A DNA stretch of 64,000 nucleotides from Bacteroidales bacterium (lineage in GTDB: Bacteria; Bacteroidota; Bacteroidia; Bacteroidales; Tenuifilaceae): positions 210,155 through 274,154 of the forward strand of contig JACABB010000001.1 in the NCBI GenBank assembly GCA_013376985.1, written 5' to 3'. Of this stretch, positions 17,571 through 25,386 are shown piece after piece (positions within the stretch are counted from its first letter, which is position 1; the number at the start of each line of letters is the position of its first letter). Under the pieces are notes generated by a model. The model saw nothing but the letters and a program-made list of their open reading frames with translations. It had not been told where the DNA came from and made no database searches. A program made the position numbers and the translations under genes.

Positions 17571-17595
17571 AATCGCAATTTGTGATGTATATTTG
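17565..17595 (+). promoter_or_regulatory. Promoter of the Cro-like gene
   Basis: TATATTTG at 17588-17595 fits the Bacteroidota -7 box. A weak TTGC at 17565-17568 sits exactly 19 bases upstream as a -33 box. The operator occupies the spacer. Transcription would begin near 17602 and leave a leader of about 28 bases before the ATG at 17630. Confidence 0.55.
17572..17586. promoter_or_regulatory. Operator between CI-like and Cro-like genes
   Basis: ATCGCA-ATT-TGTGAT is one base from a perfect palindrome of the ATCGCA-N3-TGCGAT type. It fills the spacer of the Cro-side promoter and lies just upstream of the CI-like start codon, so a bound repressor could block both genes. A further degenerate copy (ATCGCA-TTT-TTTGAT) lies at 17542-17556. 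Confidence 0.6.
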
Positions 17596-17610
17596 TAACT
17601 ATGTATTAAA

Positions 17611-17643
17611 CAAAGTTACGATAAATTTTATGACCATTGCAAA
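17611..17643 (-). promoter_or_regulatory. Candidate promoter of the CI-like gene
   Basis: On the minus strand TAACTTTG (17618-17611) matches TAnnTTTG, with TTTG at 17643-17640 upstream (spacing 21). Transcription would start near 17604 and cross the operator before reaching the ATG at 17570. It faces the Cro-side promoter head-on. Confidence 0.45.
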
Positions 17644-17827
17644 TATTAAATCAAAAGTCCCATTTTATGGGTACTATCAAGCAATAGCAAAAACATGCAA
17701 TTGCTCCTCTCAATACGTAAGTATGGTTCTAAACAATAACCTTGGTAAATATTCTAAACGCGATAATGATTTGATAAAGCAAATTCGTGAAACGGCAGAA
17801 AAAATAAATACAGTATTTAACCAGTAG
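17630..17827 (+). CDS. Small Cro-like DNA-binding protein
   Basis: A protein of 65 residues. The frame is open further upstream to 17582, but the -7 box at 17588-17595 places the transcript start near 17602, so the ATG at 17630 (MTIANIKSK) is the best start. The sequence YYQAIAKTCNCSSQYVSMVLNNNLGKYS has the spacing of a helix-turn-helix, with recognition helix SSQYVSMVLNN. It is divergent from the CI-like repressor and shares its operator region, as Cro or an excision regulator would. It is followed after 10 bases by another tiny gene. Confidence 0.65.
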   Translation: MTIANIKSKVPFYGYYQAIAKTCNCSSQYVSMVLNNNLGKYSKRDNDLIKQIRETAEKINTVFNQ

Positions 17828-17837
17828 TAACCCTTTT

Positions 17838-18050
17838 ATGAATATCCAAGTTAAAATTGCAGCTCCCGAACTCATGGAGAGTTTTATTCAAGACGAAAGC
17901 AATCATCATCAATGTACAATCGTTGCATCTGGCATTATAACCCCCTCCGATTTTAAACGATTAAGGGAGGTTATAGATAATACAGAATCTTTCTTTAAAT
18001 CCGAGTTACAAGATAATAGAACGTTAAAAAAGTATTCGTTAAAAGATTAG
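17838..18050 (+). CDS. Small protein of unknown function downstream of the Cro-like gene
   Basis: A protein of 70 residues that I do not recognise. It is hydrophilic, with no membrane segment or signal peptide: MNIQVKIAAPELMESF, an IVASGIITPSDFKRLREVI segment, and a Lys-rich C-terminus. It starts 10 bases after the Cro-like gene and is likely the second gene of the same operon. It may be an accessory of the switch or a leftover of a mobile element; no integrase or structural phage gene is nearby. Confidence 0.55.
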   Translation: MNIQVKIAAPELMESFIQDESNHHQCTIVASGIITPSDFKRLREVIDNTESFFKSELQDNRTLKKYSLKD

Positions 18051-18070
18051 TACGTGTTGTTATATGTAAT

Positions 18071-18098
18071 AAAACGCTATAGCATTTTACGTTTTTTC
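18071..18098 (+). terminator. Candidate terminator of the Cro-like operon
   Basis: AAAACG at 18071-18076 pairs with CGTTTT at 18090-18095 and continues into TTTC. The stem is short and the loop long, so this is tentative. Confidence 0.3.
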
Positions 18099-18140
18099 GA
18101 TGATATGGTTTTAATAAATTGAATATAAAACCTCTAGCAT

Positions 18141-18168
18141 CAAAAAATCATCCCAAAAATTTTTTGGG
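18141..18168 (-). terminator. Candidate terminator of lspA
   Basis: CCCAAAAA/TTTTTTGGG forms an inverted repeat at 18152-18168. On the minus strand it is followed by ATGATTTTTTG. It lies about 70 bases past the lspA stop codon. Confidence 0.4.
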
Positions 18169-18240
18169 TTTAAGTTTTGCTACAGATGAGTAACAACTCA
18201 AATCAAAAAAACGTTTTTAATGCGTTTGCCAAATTGCAAT

Positions 18241-18882
18241 TTAAACAGCACTATCATTTTTTTTAACGTCTTGCTTACCAAGAAGTATTTTACGCTGAAA
18301 TATTAGAAGGTAGAATACCCCGGTAGTAATTGCCGAATCGGCTAAGTTAAAAATGGGGCTGAAGAAAACAAAGTGTTGACCACCAACAAATGGAAACCAT
18401 TGTGGATAGGTGGTGTTAATAATTGGGAAGTATAGCATGTCCACAACTCTGCCATGCAGGAAGGGAGCGTAGCCCCCACCATTAGGGAGAAATGTTGCAA
18501 CGCCTGAAATAGAGTCATTGAAAATTAATCCGTAAAATGCGCTATCGATTAAGTTTCCCACTGCCCCAGCTAATATTGCAGATATTCCTAAAACTAATCC
18601 TGTATTGGCTTTTTGTTTAATAAGGAGGTATATATAGTATCCCATGGCACAGCTTGCGGCAATTCTGAATAGGCTTAGGAAAAGTTTTCCATATCCACCC
18701 CAAAATTCTATTCCAAAGGCCATTCCGGGATTCTCGGTAAAATGAATAATAAACCAATTCCCCATAACAGAGAACCCTTGCCCCTCTATCATATGGGTTT
18801 TTATCCAAATTTTAAGTAATTGGTCAAGAAAAAGGATTAGTACGATTAGAAGGATTGATTTATTTCGTAGTGATATATTCAT
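18241..18882 (-). CDS. lspA: Lipoprotein signal peptidase (signal peptidase II)
   Basis: An inner-membrane aspartyl protease that removes the signal peptide of lipoproteins after diacylglyceryl transfer. The 213-residue protein has the LspA pattern: an LDQLLKIWIK first helix, FTENPGMAFG, the catalytic Asp in AGAVGNLIDSAFYG, and the second catalytic Asp in FNLADSAITTG. It is longer than the ~160-residue enterobacterial form because of an insert between the two Asp motifs, which is common in Bacteroidota. It is third in the order ileS, DksA-like, lspA, but a strong terminator precedes it and it may have its own promoter. Confidence 0.96.
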   Translation of the reverse strand: MNISLRNKSILLIVLILFLDQLLKIWIKTHMIEGQGFSVMGNWFIIHFTENPGMAFGIEFWGGYGKLFLSLFRIAASCAMGYYIYLLIKQKANTGLVLGISAILAGAVGNLIDSAFYGLIFNDSISGVATFLPNGGGYAPFLHGRVVDMLYFPIINTTYPQWFPFVGGQHFVFFSPIFNLADSAITTGVFYLLIFQRKILLGKQDVKKNDSAV

Positions 18883-18928
18883 TTTAGTGTAGTTGATAAA
18901 ATTCGTTTTCGTTGTAATATTTATAGGG

Positions 18929-18936
18929 CAAAGCTA
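18929..18936 (-). promoter_or_regulatory. Candidate -7 box of lspA
   Basis: On the minus strand TAGCTTTG matches TAnnTTTG. It begins immediately past the T-run of the upstream terminator, with a TTTT from the hairpin loop at the -33 distance. It would give lspA its own start about 46 bases before the ATG. Confidence 0.4.
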
Positions 18937-18937
18937 T

Positions 18938-18969
18938 AAAAAAAAGTGGTCGGAAAAAAACCCGACCAC
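18938..18969 (-). terminator. Strong intrinsic terminator between the DksA-like gene and lspA
   Basis: On the minus strand GTGGTCGG pairs perfectly with CCGACCAC (plus-strand 18946-18953 and 18962-18969). A run of eight T follows. It would separate lspA transcription from ileS and the DksA-like gene, or set a lower lspA level. Confidence 0.85.
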
Positions 18970-18992
18970 CCGAAAGGTTTAGCAAACATTTT

Positions 18993-19370
18993 TTATCGCT
19001 GGTTATTTTTAGCATTTATGCTAAGCGTTGCATGTGGAACAGCACGTAGTCTTTCCTTTGCAATGAGTTTACCAGTTTCCCGACAAATACCATAGGTTTT
19101 ATTTTCAATGCGAACTAATGCAGACTCAAGATGTTGTATAAATTTAATTTGTCTCTGAGCCAACTTCCCTGCCTCCTCTTTTGATAAGGTAGCCGCACCT
19201 TCCTCAAGTACTTTAAATGTGGGTGAAGTATCTTGGGTATCGTTGCTTTCACTCATGGTAATAGCACTCTTAAGAATTTCGTAGTCTTTGCGTGCCTTAT
19301 CGAGCTTTTGCAGAATAATCTCTTTAAATTCTGCCAACTCTTCATCAGAGTATCTTGTCTTTTCTGCCAT
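18993..19370 (-). CDS. DksA/TraR-family protein with degenerate zinc finger
   Basis: A protein of 125 residues. An N-terminal helical coiled coil (ELAEFKEIILQKLDKARKDY) is followed by the DksA-type globule: YGICRETGKLIAKERLRAVP, then ATLSINAK. Of the four zinc cysteines only the first remains; the second is Thr and the last pair is Ser and Ala. Family members bind the RNA polymerase secondary channel and modulate rRNA and stress promoters; zinc-free forms can still act. It lies 50 bases after ileS and is likely co-transcribed with it. Confidence 0.88.
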   Translation of the reverse strand: MAEKTRYSDEELAEFKEIILQKLDKARKDYEILKSAITMSESNDTQDTSPTFKVLEEGAATLSKEEAGKLAQRQIKFIQHLESALVRIENKTYGICRETGKLIAKERLRAVPHATLSINAKNNQR

Positions 19371-19420
19371 AACTCTAAATTTTGCTTAAAAATATGAAAT
19401 TTAATATGAATAAACCAACC

Positions 19421-22400
19421 TTATACAGCAATCTTATCAACTTTAATTGCAGTATTTACATCTGTGTCAATCTCAATGTTTATAAATGCTCCCTTGGGCG
19501 CATTATCAACCAAAATAATCTCTTTTGCTAATGTTTGACTTGCTATGTAATCGCGATGAATTTCAACCGCTTGATTTATTGCATTATGTTTCAGTATACT
19601 GATATGAATTTTATCTGTTACATCAAAACCCGCATCTTTTCGTAAGTTTTGAATTCTGTTTACAAGTTCTCGCGCAATACCCTCATTGCGAAGATCTTCC
19701 GTAATAGTAATATCAAGAGCTACGGTAAATCGACCCTCGTTAGCAACCAACCAACCTGGAATATCTTCCGAAAGAATATCCACATCCTTAATGCCAATTT
19801 CTATAGGCCCTTCAGGGATATTAAGGGTGAAAATACCTTTGGCTTCAAGAATTGAAATATCTTTCTGAGTCATATTTGCTACTGAAGCAGATATAGATTT
19901 CATCGATTTTCCAAAACGAGGACCTAACTCTTTAAAGTTTGGTTTTATCTTTTTAACCAAAATCCCAGAAGTATCCACAAGATATTCGAGTTCCTTTACA
20001 TTAACCTCAGAAAGGATAAGATGTTCAATGGCGGATAGCTGACGTTTAAAATTATCGTCGAGGATTGGTACCATGATTTTGCTCAATGGCTGACGAACCT
20101 TGATACTTACTTTGCGTCGTAAGCCTAGAACCATGGAGCTGACGCTCTGGGCAATTTCCATTTTTTCCTCAAGATCTTTATCGATCAGGGCTGTATCGTA
20201 TTTGGGATAGGTTGATAGATGAACGCTATCAACCTTATGCTTACCCGAAACTTTATTCAAATCGATAAATAGCTGATCGGTATAGAATGGTGCAATTGGC
20301 GCTGCAAGCTGAGTAACAGTTTCGATGCATGTATAGAGCGTTTGGTATGCAGCAATTTTATCCTTGGTGAATTCACCGCCCCAGAAACGTCTACGATTCA
20401 AACGAACATACCAGTTGCTTAAATGCTCGGATACAAAATCCTGAATTGCCCTACCAGCCCTTGTTGGCTCATAGTTTTCATAGGCATCCTCAACCTCTTT
20501 TATCAATGTATTTAATAATGAGATAACCCATCTATCAATCTCAGGACGTTCGTTAACGGGTATTTCAGCCTCCTCGAATGTGAATCCATCGATATTGGCA
20601 TATAGCGCAAAGAATGAGTAGGTGTTATAGAGCGTTCCAAAGAATTTGCGTTTTACCTCATCAACGCCCTCAATATCAAACTTAAGGTTATCCCAAGGTT
20701 GTGAGTTTGTAATCATATACCAGCGCAAAGGATCTGAACCATACTTTTCAATTACCTCAAATGGTTCGACGGCATTGCCTAAGCGTTTACTCATTTTGTT
20801 GCCGCTCTTGTCGAGGACTAGTCCATTTGAAATGATGTTTTTAAATGATACAGAATCGAATAGCATGGTTGATAATGCATGCAGCGTGAAGAACCAACCA
20901 CGGGTTTGGTCAACGCCTTCTGCAATGAAATCGGCAGGGAAAACATCACTGAAATTGTCTTTATGCTCAAACGGGTAATGAACCTGAGCATATGGCATAG
21001 CCCCAGAATCGAACCAAACATCGATAAGATCGGTTTCACGGGTCATTTTCTTGCCCGATGGGGATACAAGTACAACATTATCAACGAATGGACGATGTAA
21101 ATCGAATGAGCTATAATTTTTATCTGAGAAATCGCCTTCGGCATATTTTTCTAAAGGATTAACGGACATAAAACCTGCCTTCACAGATTTCTCGCACTCA
21201 GCTTTCATCTGAGCAACAGAACCAATGCAAATCATTTCGCTACGATCTTCGGTAACCCATATTGGCAATGGTGTTCCCCAAAAACGTGAGCGGGATAGAT
21301 TCCAATCAACAAGATTCTCGAGCCACTTTCCAAATCTTCCAGTACCTGTGTTTTGTGGTTTCCAGTTAATCGTTTTGTTCAGCTCAAGCATTCTATCCTT
21401 TAATGCCGTGGTGCGGATAAACCAGCTGTCGAGCGGGTAGTAAAGCACTGGTTTATCGGTACGCCAGCAATGTGGATAGCTGTGTACGTGTTTTTCGATT
21501 CGGAATACCTTATTCTGCTGCTTTAGGTTAACAGCCAAGTCGACATCAAGGGTTGTATCCGTTTCGGTTAAAGTAGAATCGTATTCGTTTTTAACAAATC
21601 GTCCCGAAAATTCTTTGTATAGGTTGATGTTGATGTGATTTTGAACAAATGCAGGATCAAGATCATCTATTCTATAAAATCTTCCTTGGCGATCGACCAT
21701 TGGTTCTGGGTTTCCGTTTTTATCACGAAGGATAAGTGGCGAAATACCAGAGGCTTTTGCAGCACGATCATCGTCAGCACCAAACGTAGGTGCGATATGA
21801 ACAACTCCTGTTCCATCCTCGGTGGTAACAAAATCACCTAAAACAACTCTAAATGCATCACCTTCGGGTTTTACCCAAGGAAAGAGCTGTTCGTACATAA
21901 CCCCAGCAAGTTTTGAGCCCTGATATTCAGCAAGGATCTTGAAAGGAATTCTTTTATCTCCTTGATTATATTCCTCCAACCTTAATTCTGCATTCGCAGC
22001 AGGGAAGTATGCTTCGAGACGATCTTTGGCAAGTATTACATTAATTGGGTTTCCACTATATGGGTTAAAGGATTGAACTAATACGTACTTGATGTTTTGT
22101 CCAACAGCCAATGCCGTATTTGATGGTAACGTCCAAGGAGTAGTTGTCCAAGCAAGGATATGTATATCGGAATTAATTCCTTGGAAAAGGAATTCGCTTT
22201 TATCGTTACGGATAACTTTAAACTGGGCAACGGCTGTGGTATCTTTAACATCACGGTAGCAACCTGGTTGATTGAGTTCATGAGTGCTTAAGCCCGTTCC
22301 TGCTGCTGGAGAAAAAGGTTGAATGGTTTTTCCTTTGTAGAGTAACCCTTTATCGTACAACTTTTGAAGTAGATTCCATAGGGTTTCTATATATCTATTA

Positions 22401-22861
22401 TCGTAGGTGATGTAAGGATGTTTCATATCGACCCAATATCCTATTTTAAGGGTAAGTTCTTCCCATAGGTCGGTATATTTCATCACCTCCTTTTTGCAGG
22501 CGTCATTATATTCTTGGATTGATATTTTTGTTCCAATATCCTCCTTGGTTATCCCAAGCATTTTTTCAACACCAAGCTCAACGGGCAATCCATGGGTATC
22601 CCATCCAGCTTTTCGGTCAACAAGGAAACCTTTTTGAGTTTTATATCTACAAAATATATCCTTAATTGTTCGCGCCATAACGTGGTGAATACCAGGCATT
22701 CCATTTGCTGATGGCGGGCCCTCGTAGAAAACAAACACAGGGTGACCCTCACGGGTGGTTAAACTTTTTTGAAATGTGTTGTTCTTATCCCAGGTTTTCA
22801 GCACGTCTTTATTCACCTGCGACAAATCTAATCCTTTGTATTCTTGAAATTTAGGTTTCAT
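19421..22861 (-). CDS. ileS: Isoleucyl-tRNA synthetase
   Basis: Charges tRNA-Ile in the cytoplasm. The 1146-residue class I enzyme belongs to the long clade also found in eukaryotes. The first signature is a variant HIGH box (GMPGIHHVMAR, only the last His conserved), and the second is KMSKR near residue 689. The editing domain is between them (TTPWTLPSNTALAVG, with GTGVVHIAPTFGADD), and an anticodon-binding and C-terminal tail follows. No zinc-ribbon of the short bacterial form is seen. A well-formed promoter lies upstream. It is first gene of the group with the DksA-like gene and lspA. Confidence 0.97.
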   Translation of the reverse strand: MKPKFQEYKGLDLSQVNKDVLKTWDKNNTFQKSLTTREGHPVFVFYEGPPSANGMPGIHHVMARTIKDIFCRYKTQKGFLVDRKAGWDTHGLPVELGVEKMLGITKEDIGTKISIQEYNDACKKEVMKYTDLWEELTLKIGYWVDMKHPYITYDNRYIETLWNLLQKLYDKGLLYKGKTIQPFSPAAGTGLSTHELNQPGCYRDVKDTTAVAQFKVIRNDKSEFLFQGINSDIHILAWTTTPWTLPSNTALAVGQNIKYVLVQSFNPYSGNPINVILAKDRLEAYFPAANAELRLEEYNQGDKRIPFKILAEYQGSKLAGVMYEQLFPWVKPEGDAFRVVLGDFVTTEDGTGVVHIAPTFGADDDRAAKASGISPLILRDKNGNPEPMVDRQGRFYRIDDLDPAFVQNHININLYKEFSGRFVKNEYDSTLTETDTTLDVDLAVNLKQQNKVFRIEKHVHSYPHCWRTDKPVLYYPLDSWFIRTTALKDRMLELNKTINWKPQNTGTGRFGKWLENLVDWNLSRSRFWGTPLPIWVTEDRSEMICIGSVAQMKAECEKSVKAGFMSVNPLEKYAEGDFSDKNYSSFDLHRPFVDNVVLVSPSGKKMTRETDLIDVWFDSGAMPYAQVHYPFEHKDNFSDVFPADFIAEGVDQTRGWFFTLHALSTMLFDSVSFKNIISNGLVLDKSGNKMSKRLGNAVEPFEVIEKYGSDPLRWYMITNSQPWDNLKFDIEGVDEVKRKFFGTLYNTYSFFALYANIDGFTFEEAEIPVNERPEIDRWVISLLNTLIKEVEDAYENYEPTRAGRAIQDFVSEHLSNWYVRLNRRRFWGGEFTKDKIAAYQTLYTCIETVTQLAAPIAPFYTDQLFIDLNKVSGKHKVDSVHLSTYPKYDTALIDKDLEEKMEIAQSVSSMVLGLRRKVSIKVRQPLSKIMVPILDDNFKRQLSAIEHLILSEVNVKELEYLVDTSGILVKKIKPNFKELGPRFGKSMKSISASVANMTQKDISILEAKGIFTLNIPEGPIEIGIKDVDILSEDIPGWLVANEGRFTVALDITITEDLRNEGIARELVNRIQNLRKDAGFDVTDKIHISILKHNAINQAVEIHRDYIASQTLAKEIILVDNAPKGAFINIEIDTDVNTAIKVDKIAV

Positions 22862-22903
22862 TCAAATTAACTATTATACAGTGTACCTTGCAATAAAATC
22901 CCA

Positions 22904-22934
22904 CAAAGATAGGTTTCTGTATGAGATAATCAAA
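22904..22934 (-). promoter_or_regulatory. Promoter of the ileS operon
   Basis: On the minus strand TTTG (22934-22931), exactly 19 bases, then TATCTTTG (22911-22904). This is a full match to the Bacteroidota primary-sigma consensus. It predicts a leader of about 36 bases. Confidence 0.75.
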
Positions 22935-23096
22935 CAGATTGTTGGTTAAGAGATGTTTGCTAATTAACCTACGTTGCAAGCCTTCTGTTTATGGGGTTAA
23001 TTTGTTGAAATAAAATGTTTTATTAATACCCATTTAGGGTTGTGGTTTATTTCCACGAGGTGGCAAAATGTGTGTAAATTGTTTCTTAGTTTCACT

Positions 23097-23111
23097 ATCG
23101 CAAAATGCGAT
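23097..23111. promoter_or_regulatory. Distant perfect operator copy ATCGCA-N3-TGCGAT
   Basis: A 15-base perfect inverted repeat with spacer AAA, identical as double-stranded DNA to the intragenic operator at 17394-17408. No promoter box or gene start is obvious next to it. It may be a remote repressor binding site or a trace of a second regulated unit. Confidence 0.45.
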
Positions 23112-23284
23112 AATACATGTTGCTTTTTTACACTTTGGGGATCCTTCTGAGTACCATTCTCCATTAAAAAAGGTTTATCCTTGTTTGAAGTAAGGACTTC
23201 CCTCTTTGAAGAGAGGATTTTCACTCTATGAGCAGCAATTTCCTCGTTTGCCAGAGGAATTTTCTATATGAAAAAGTGACTTTT

Positions 23285-23458
23285 CTTCCTTGAAAAGTTT
23301 CTTCCGAAGGAAGGAATGAACCATTTCTTCCTTAAAAAGTCTTCGGGGAAGGAAGGAATAAAACATTTCTTCCTTAAAACGTCTTCGGGGAAGGAAGGGG
23401 AGAAACTTTTCTTCCTTGAAAAGTCTTTGGGGAAGGAGGAATAAAACATTTCTTCCTT
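23285..23458. repeat. Four tandem 42-bp hairpin-forming repeats
   Basis: Units begin CTTCCTT at 23285, 23327, 23369 and 23411; the last is 41 bp, and a fifth partial unit starts at 23452. Each unit carries CTTCCTT and, about 20 bases later, AAGGAAG or a near match, so each can fold into a hairpin. The consensus core is AGTCTTCGGGGAAGGAAG then AATAAAACATT. The 42-base period keeps one frame open as a 14-residue peptide repeat, but nothing else suggests translation. Similar CTTCC/GGAAG pieces trail off upstream to about 23190. Confidence 0.8.
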
Positions 23459-23738
23459 CCCAAATGACTTTTCTATTTTGCTTTTACATTTACCCTGTGT
23501 TCGATATAAGGATTAACACAGAGGTTTTAAGTTCTGAGTTTAACAAGATGGTCGTTTTAATAAGATTCTATCTTGCCAAAACAATGTTTATTTGTGTTGA
23601 GAGGCTCAGAGAACACAGAGGTTTGTATATTCAAAATCTACAATATATAATACCTTAATTTCTCATCTTTTCAATGTAATTCCTTGTTTCGAACTGAGGT
23701 TATTTAGTAAAAGTTGGGTTATTTCTTCGAAAGTCTAT

Positions 23739-24737
23739 TTATTTTGGTAATGAAAAGATAAAAGAAGAGCCCTTGTTTATTTTGCTTTTTACTTGAATTG
23801 TTTCACCGTGCGCTTCGATAATGTGCTTAACAATGGCAAGGCCCAATCCTGTTCCACCCTGCTCGCGTGATCGGCTTTTATCAGCCCTATAGAATCGTTC
23901 AAAAACACGAGAGATATCGGCTTCCCCAATTCCAATTCCATTGTCATGTACCTCAACTAGAATTTTGTTTTTTACTTCGGAGAAGGATATGCGCGTTTTA
24001 CCGCCCGTTTTTCCATAATAGATTGAGTTGGTTACAAGGTTTGTAAGAACCTGAAAGATTTTCATCTTATCAGCATATACAATAATTGGTTTTTTATATT
24101 TTTTGTAAAAAACAAGCTGCGTATCACGCTTTTTTGCCCGTACTTCTTGTGCTTCAAAAACCTCCTCAACAAGTTGCACAATGTTGAAATGCTCTTTGTC
24201 GAGTTTTAATTCGCCCGCCTCGTGCCTTGAGATTGTTTCTAAATCCTCAACAATTGAAATAAGGCGATTAATGCTTTTCTCGGCTCGCTCAAGGTATTTG
24301 CGGTTTATGGAGGCATCCTCAAGTCCACCATCAAGAAGGGTGAGAACGTATCCCTGAATGTTAAATATTGGTGTTTTTAATTCGTGAGAAACGTTACCAA
24401 TGTACTCTTTTCGGTACTGCTCCATTCCTTTTAAACGGTCAATTTCTCTCACTTGATTGCTTGCCAATGAGATGGCATCCTGATTAACCTCATTAAAACT
24501 TTTATCGAGATTCTTCCATGTGGCCTTTTCATCAACAGTACTGATACTTGGGATCTTTTTTAAAAACGACCATGTAACAATGTATGTAAGCATAAAAACA
24601 AGGAGAATACTAACTATTGGATATAATAGGTAGTACTCCTTGTTCCCGCTTATAAAAATTATGGCAATTAGCCCAGAGGCTATAGCTGCTGTTAATGATA
24701 TATAGACTGTAAATTCTCGTTTTAAAGGGGTTTTCAT
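23739..24737 (-). CDS. PhoR-like sensor histidine kinase, no adjacent response regulator
   Basis: A protein of 332 residues. Two membrane helices lie at about 10-30 and 36-58, with almost no periplasmic loop. A short linker leads to the dimerisation/phosphoacceptor domain with His118 in NVSHELKTPIFNIQGY. The ATPase domain follows, with N box NLVTNSIYYG, G1 DNGIGIGEADISRVFERFYR and G2 GGTGLGLAIVKHI. With so small a loop it probably senses the membrane or a partner protein. Bacteroidota homologues usually sit beside an OmpR-type regulator; none is found within the window. Confidence 0.93.
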   Translation of the reverse strand: MKTPLKREFTVYISLTAAIASGLIAIIFISGNKEYYLLYPIVSILLVFMLTYIVTWSFLKKIPSISTVDEKATWKNLDKSFNEVNQDAISLASNQVREIDRLKGMEQYRKEYIGNVSHELKTPIFNIQGYVLTLLDGGLEDASINRKYLERAEKSINRLISIVEDLETISRHEAGELKLDKEHFNIVQLVEEVFEAQEVRAKKRDTQLVFYKKYKKPIIVYADKMKIFQVLTNLVTNSIYYGKTGGKTRISFSEVKNKILVEVHDNGIGIGEADISRVFERFYRADKSRSREQGGTGLGLAIVKHIIEAHGETIQVKSKINKGSSFIFSLPK

Positions 24738-24874
24738 GGGCTAAACTAATGATTTTCACCTTTGGAGAGTTGGCAGATTAATTGCCAAGTCGTCATCCCA
24801 CAATATAATTTTTATAAATACACAAATAAATCATCTCTTAACAGATGAATTAAATCATATGCTGGGTTTTGGCT

Positions 24875-25294
24875 TTACCGGCAATTTGTCCTTAAATACA
24901 TTTCTATGATTTGCCAAAGAATAAATAAACAACCACCTAAATATAAAAGTTTAAACATTCTTTTATTATACGAATTTGCTTCGCTTACAACCTCATTAAC
25001 CTTTCGCTTAGTTATTTCTGCATATTCGGGATTTTGTCTAGTTATGCTGCTTGTATCCTTAAATATTTCAATTATACGAGTTGATATTATTCTTCTAATC
25101 GATGTTACGCCATAATAGAAACCAAGTCCCCAACAAATAATCGCTAATCCAAGAGGAATTAAATCTAAAGTCAATTCTTTGTTCTCTACTTGCTTGAAAG
25201 CATATGCAATAAGAGCTCCATTTACAGCAATTATAAATTGATCGAATTGAGTTCCAATTTTATCAAGTTCATATGCTTTCTGAGATGCGTCCAT
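24875..25294 (-). CDS. Small multi-pass membrane protein of unknown function
   Basis: A protein of 139 residues. Hydrophobic segments lie at about 20-34, 44-66 and 113-130, separated by a charged stretch (RRIISTRIIEIFKD to KRKVNEVVSEANSYNKRM). The N-terminus is soluble and acidic, with no signal peptide. I do not recognise a family. It lies downstream of two other small membrane-protein genes on the same strand (gap 92 bases) and may share their operon. Confidence 0.55.
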   Translation of the reverse strand: MDASQKAYELDKIGTQFDQFIIAVNGALIAYAFKQVENKELTLDLIPLGLAIICWGLGFYYGVTSIRRIISTRIIEIFKDTSSITRQNPEYAEITKRKVNEVVSEANSYNKRMFKLLYLGGCLFILWQIIEMYLRTNCR

Positions 25295-25386
25295 ATTTAT
25301 AAAGGCTAAGATATTAAATTTTTGAATCAGGTCTTATACTAAAATATTGTTTTTCATTTCTTATCAACCTCTTTTGCAATTGAACA

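Larger units (their letters stand above)
22935..23738. other. Gene-poor 800-bp stretch between ileS and a sensor kinase
   Basis: I find no convincing coding region here; the short open frames are repeat-driven. It holds an isolated perfect operator palindrome (23097-23111), a block of four 42-bp hairpin repeats (23285-23458) and, from about 23495 to 23625, degenerate copies of an ACACAGAGG-type intergenic repeat. Confidence 0.7.

Noticed and set aside
17109-18050. Complete prophage
   Set aside because: Only repressor-type and tiny genes occur here; no integrase, terminase, portal, capsid or attachment-site repeat was found nearby.
22997-23224. 75-residue minus-strand frame covering the isolated operator
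   Set aside because: Composition and lack of motifs look random, and the perfect palindrome inside it is better read as a DNA-binding site.
23264-23449. 61-residue minus-strand peptide with a 14-residue repeat
   Set aside because: The period is a consequence of the 42-bp DNA repeats; no promoter or homologous protein pattern supports translation.
23285-23458. Possible CRISPR array
   Set aside because: Units are directly adjacent with no unique spacers, and no cas gene is in the window.
24770-24788. Inverted repeat TTGGCA/TGCCAA upstream of the sensor kinase
   Set aside because: Only six bases per arm in A/T-rich DNA and no supporting second copy, so I do not call it an operator.
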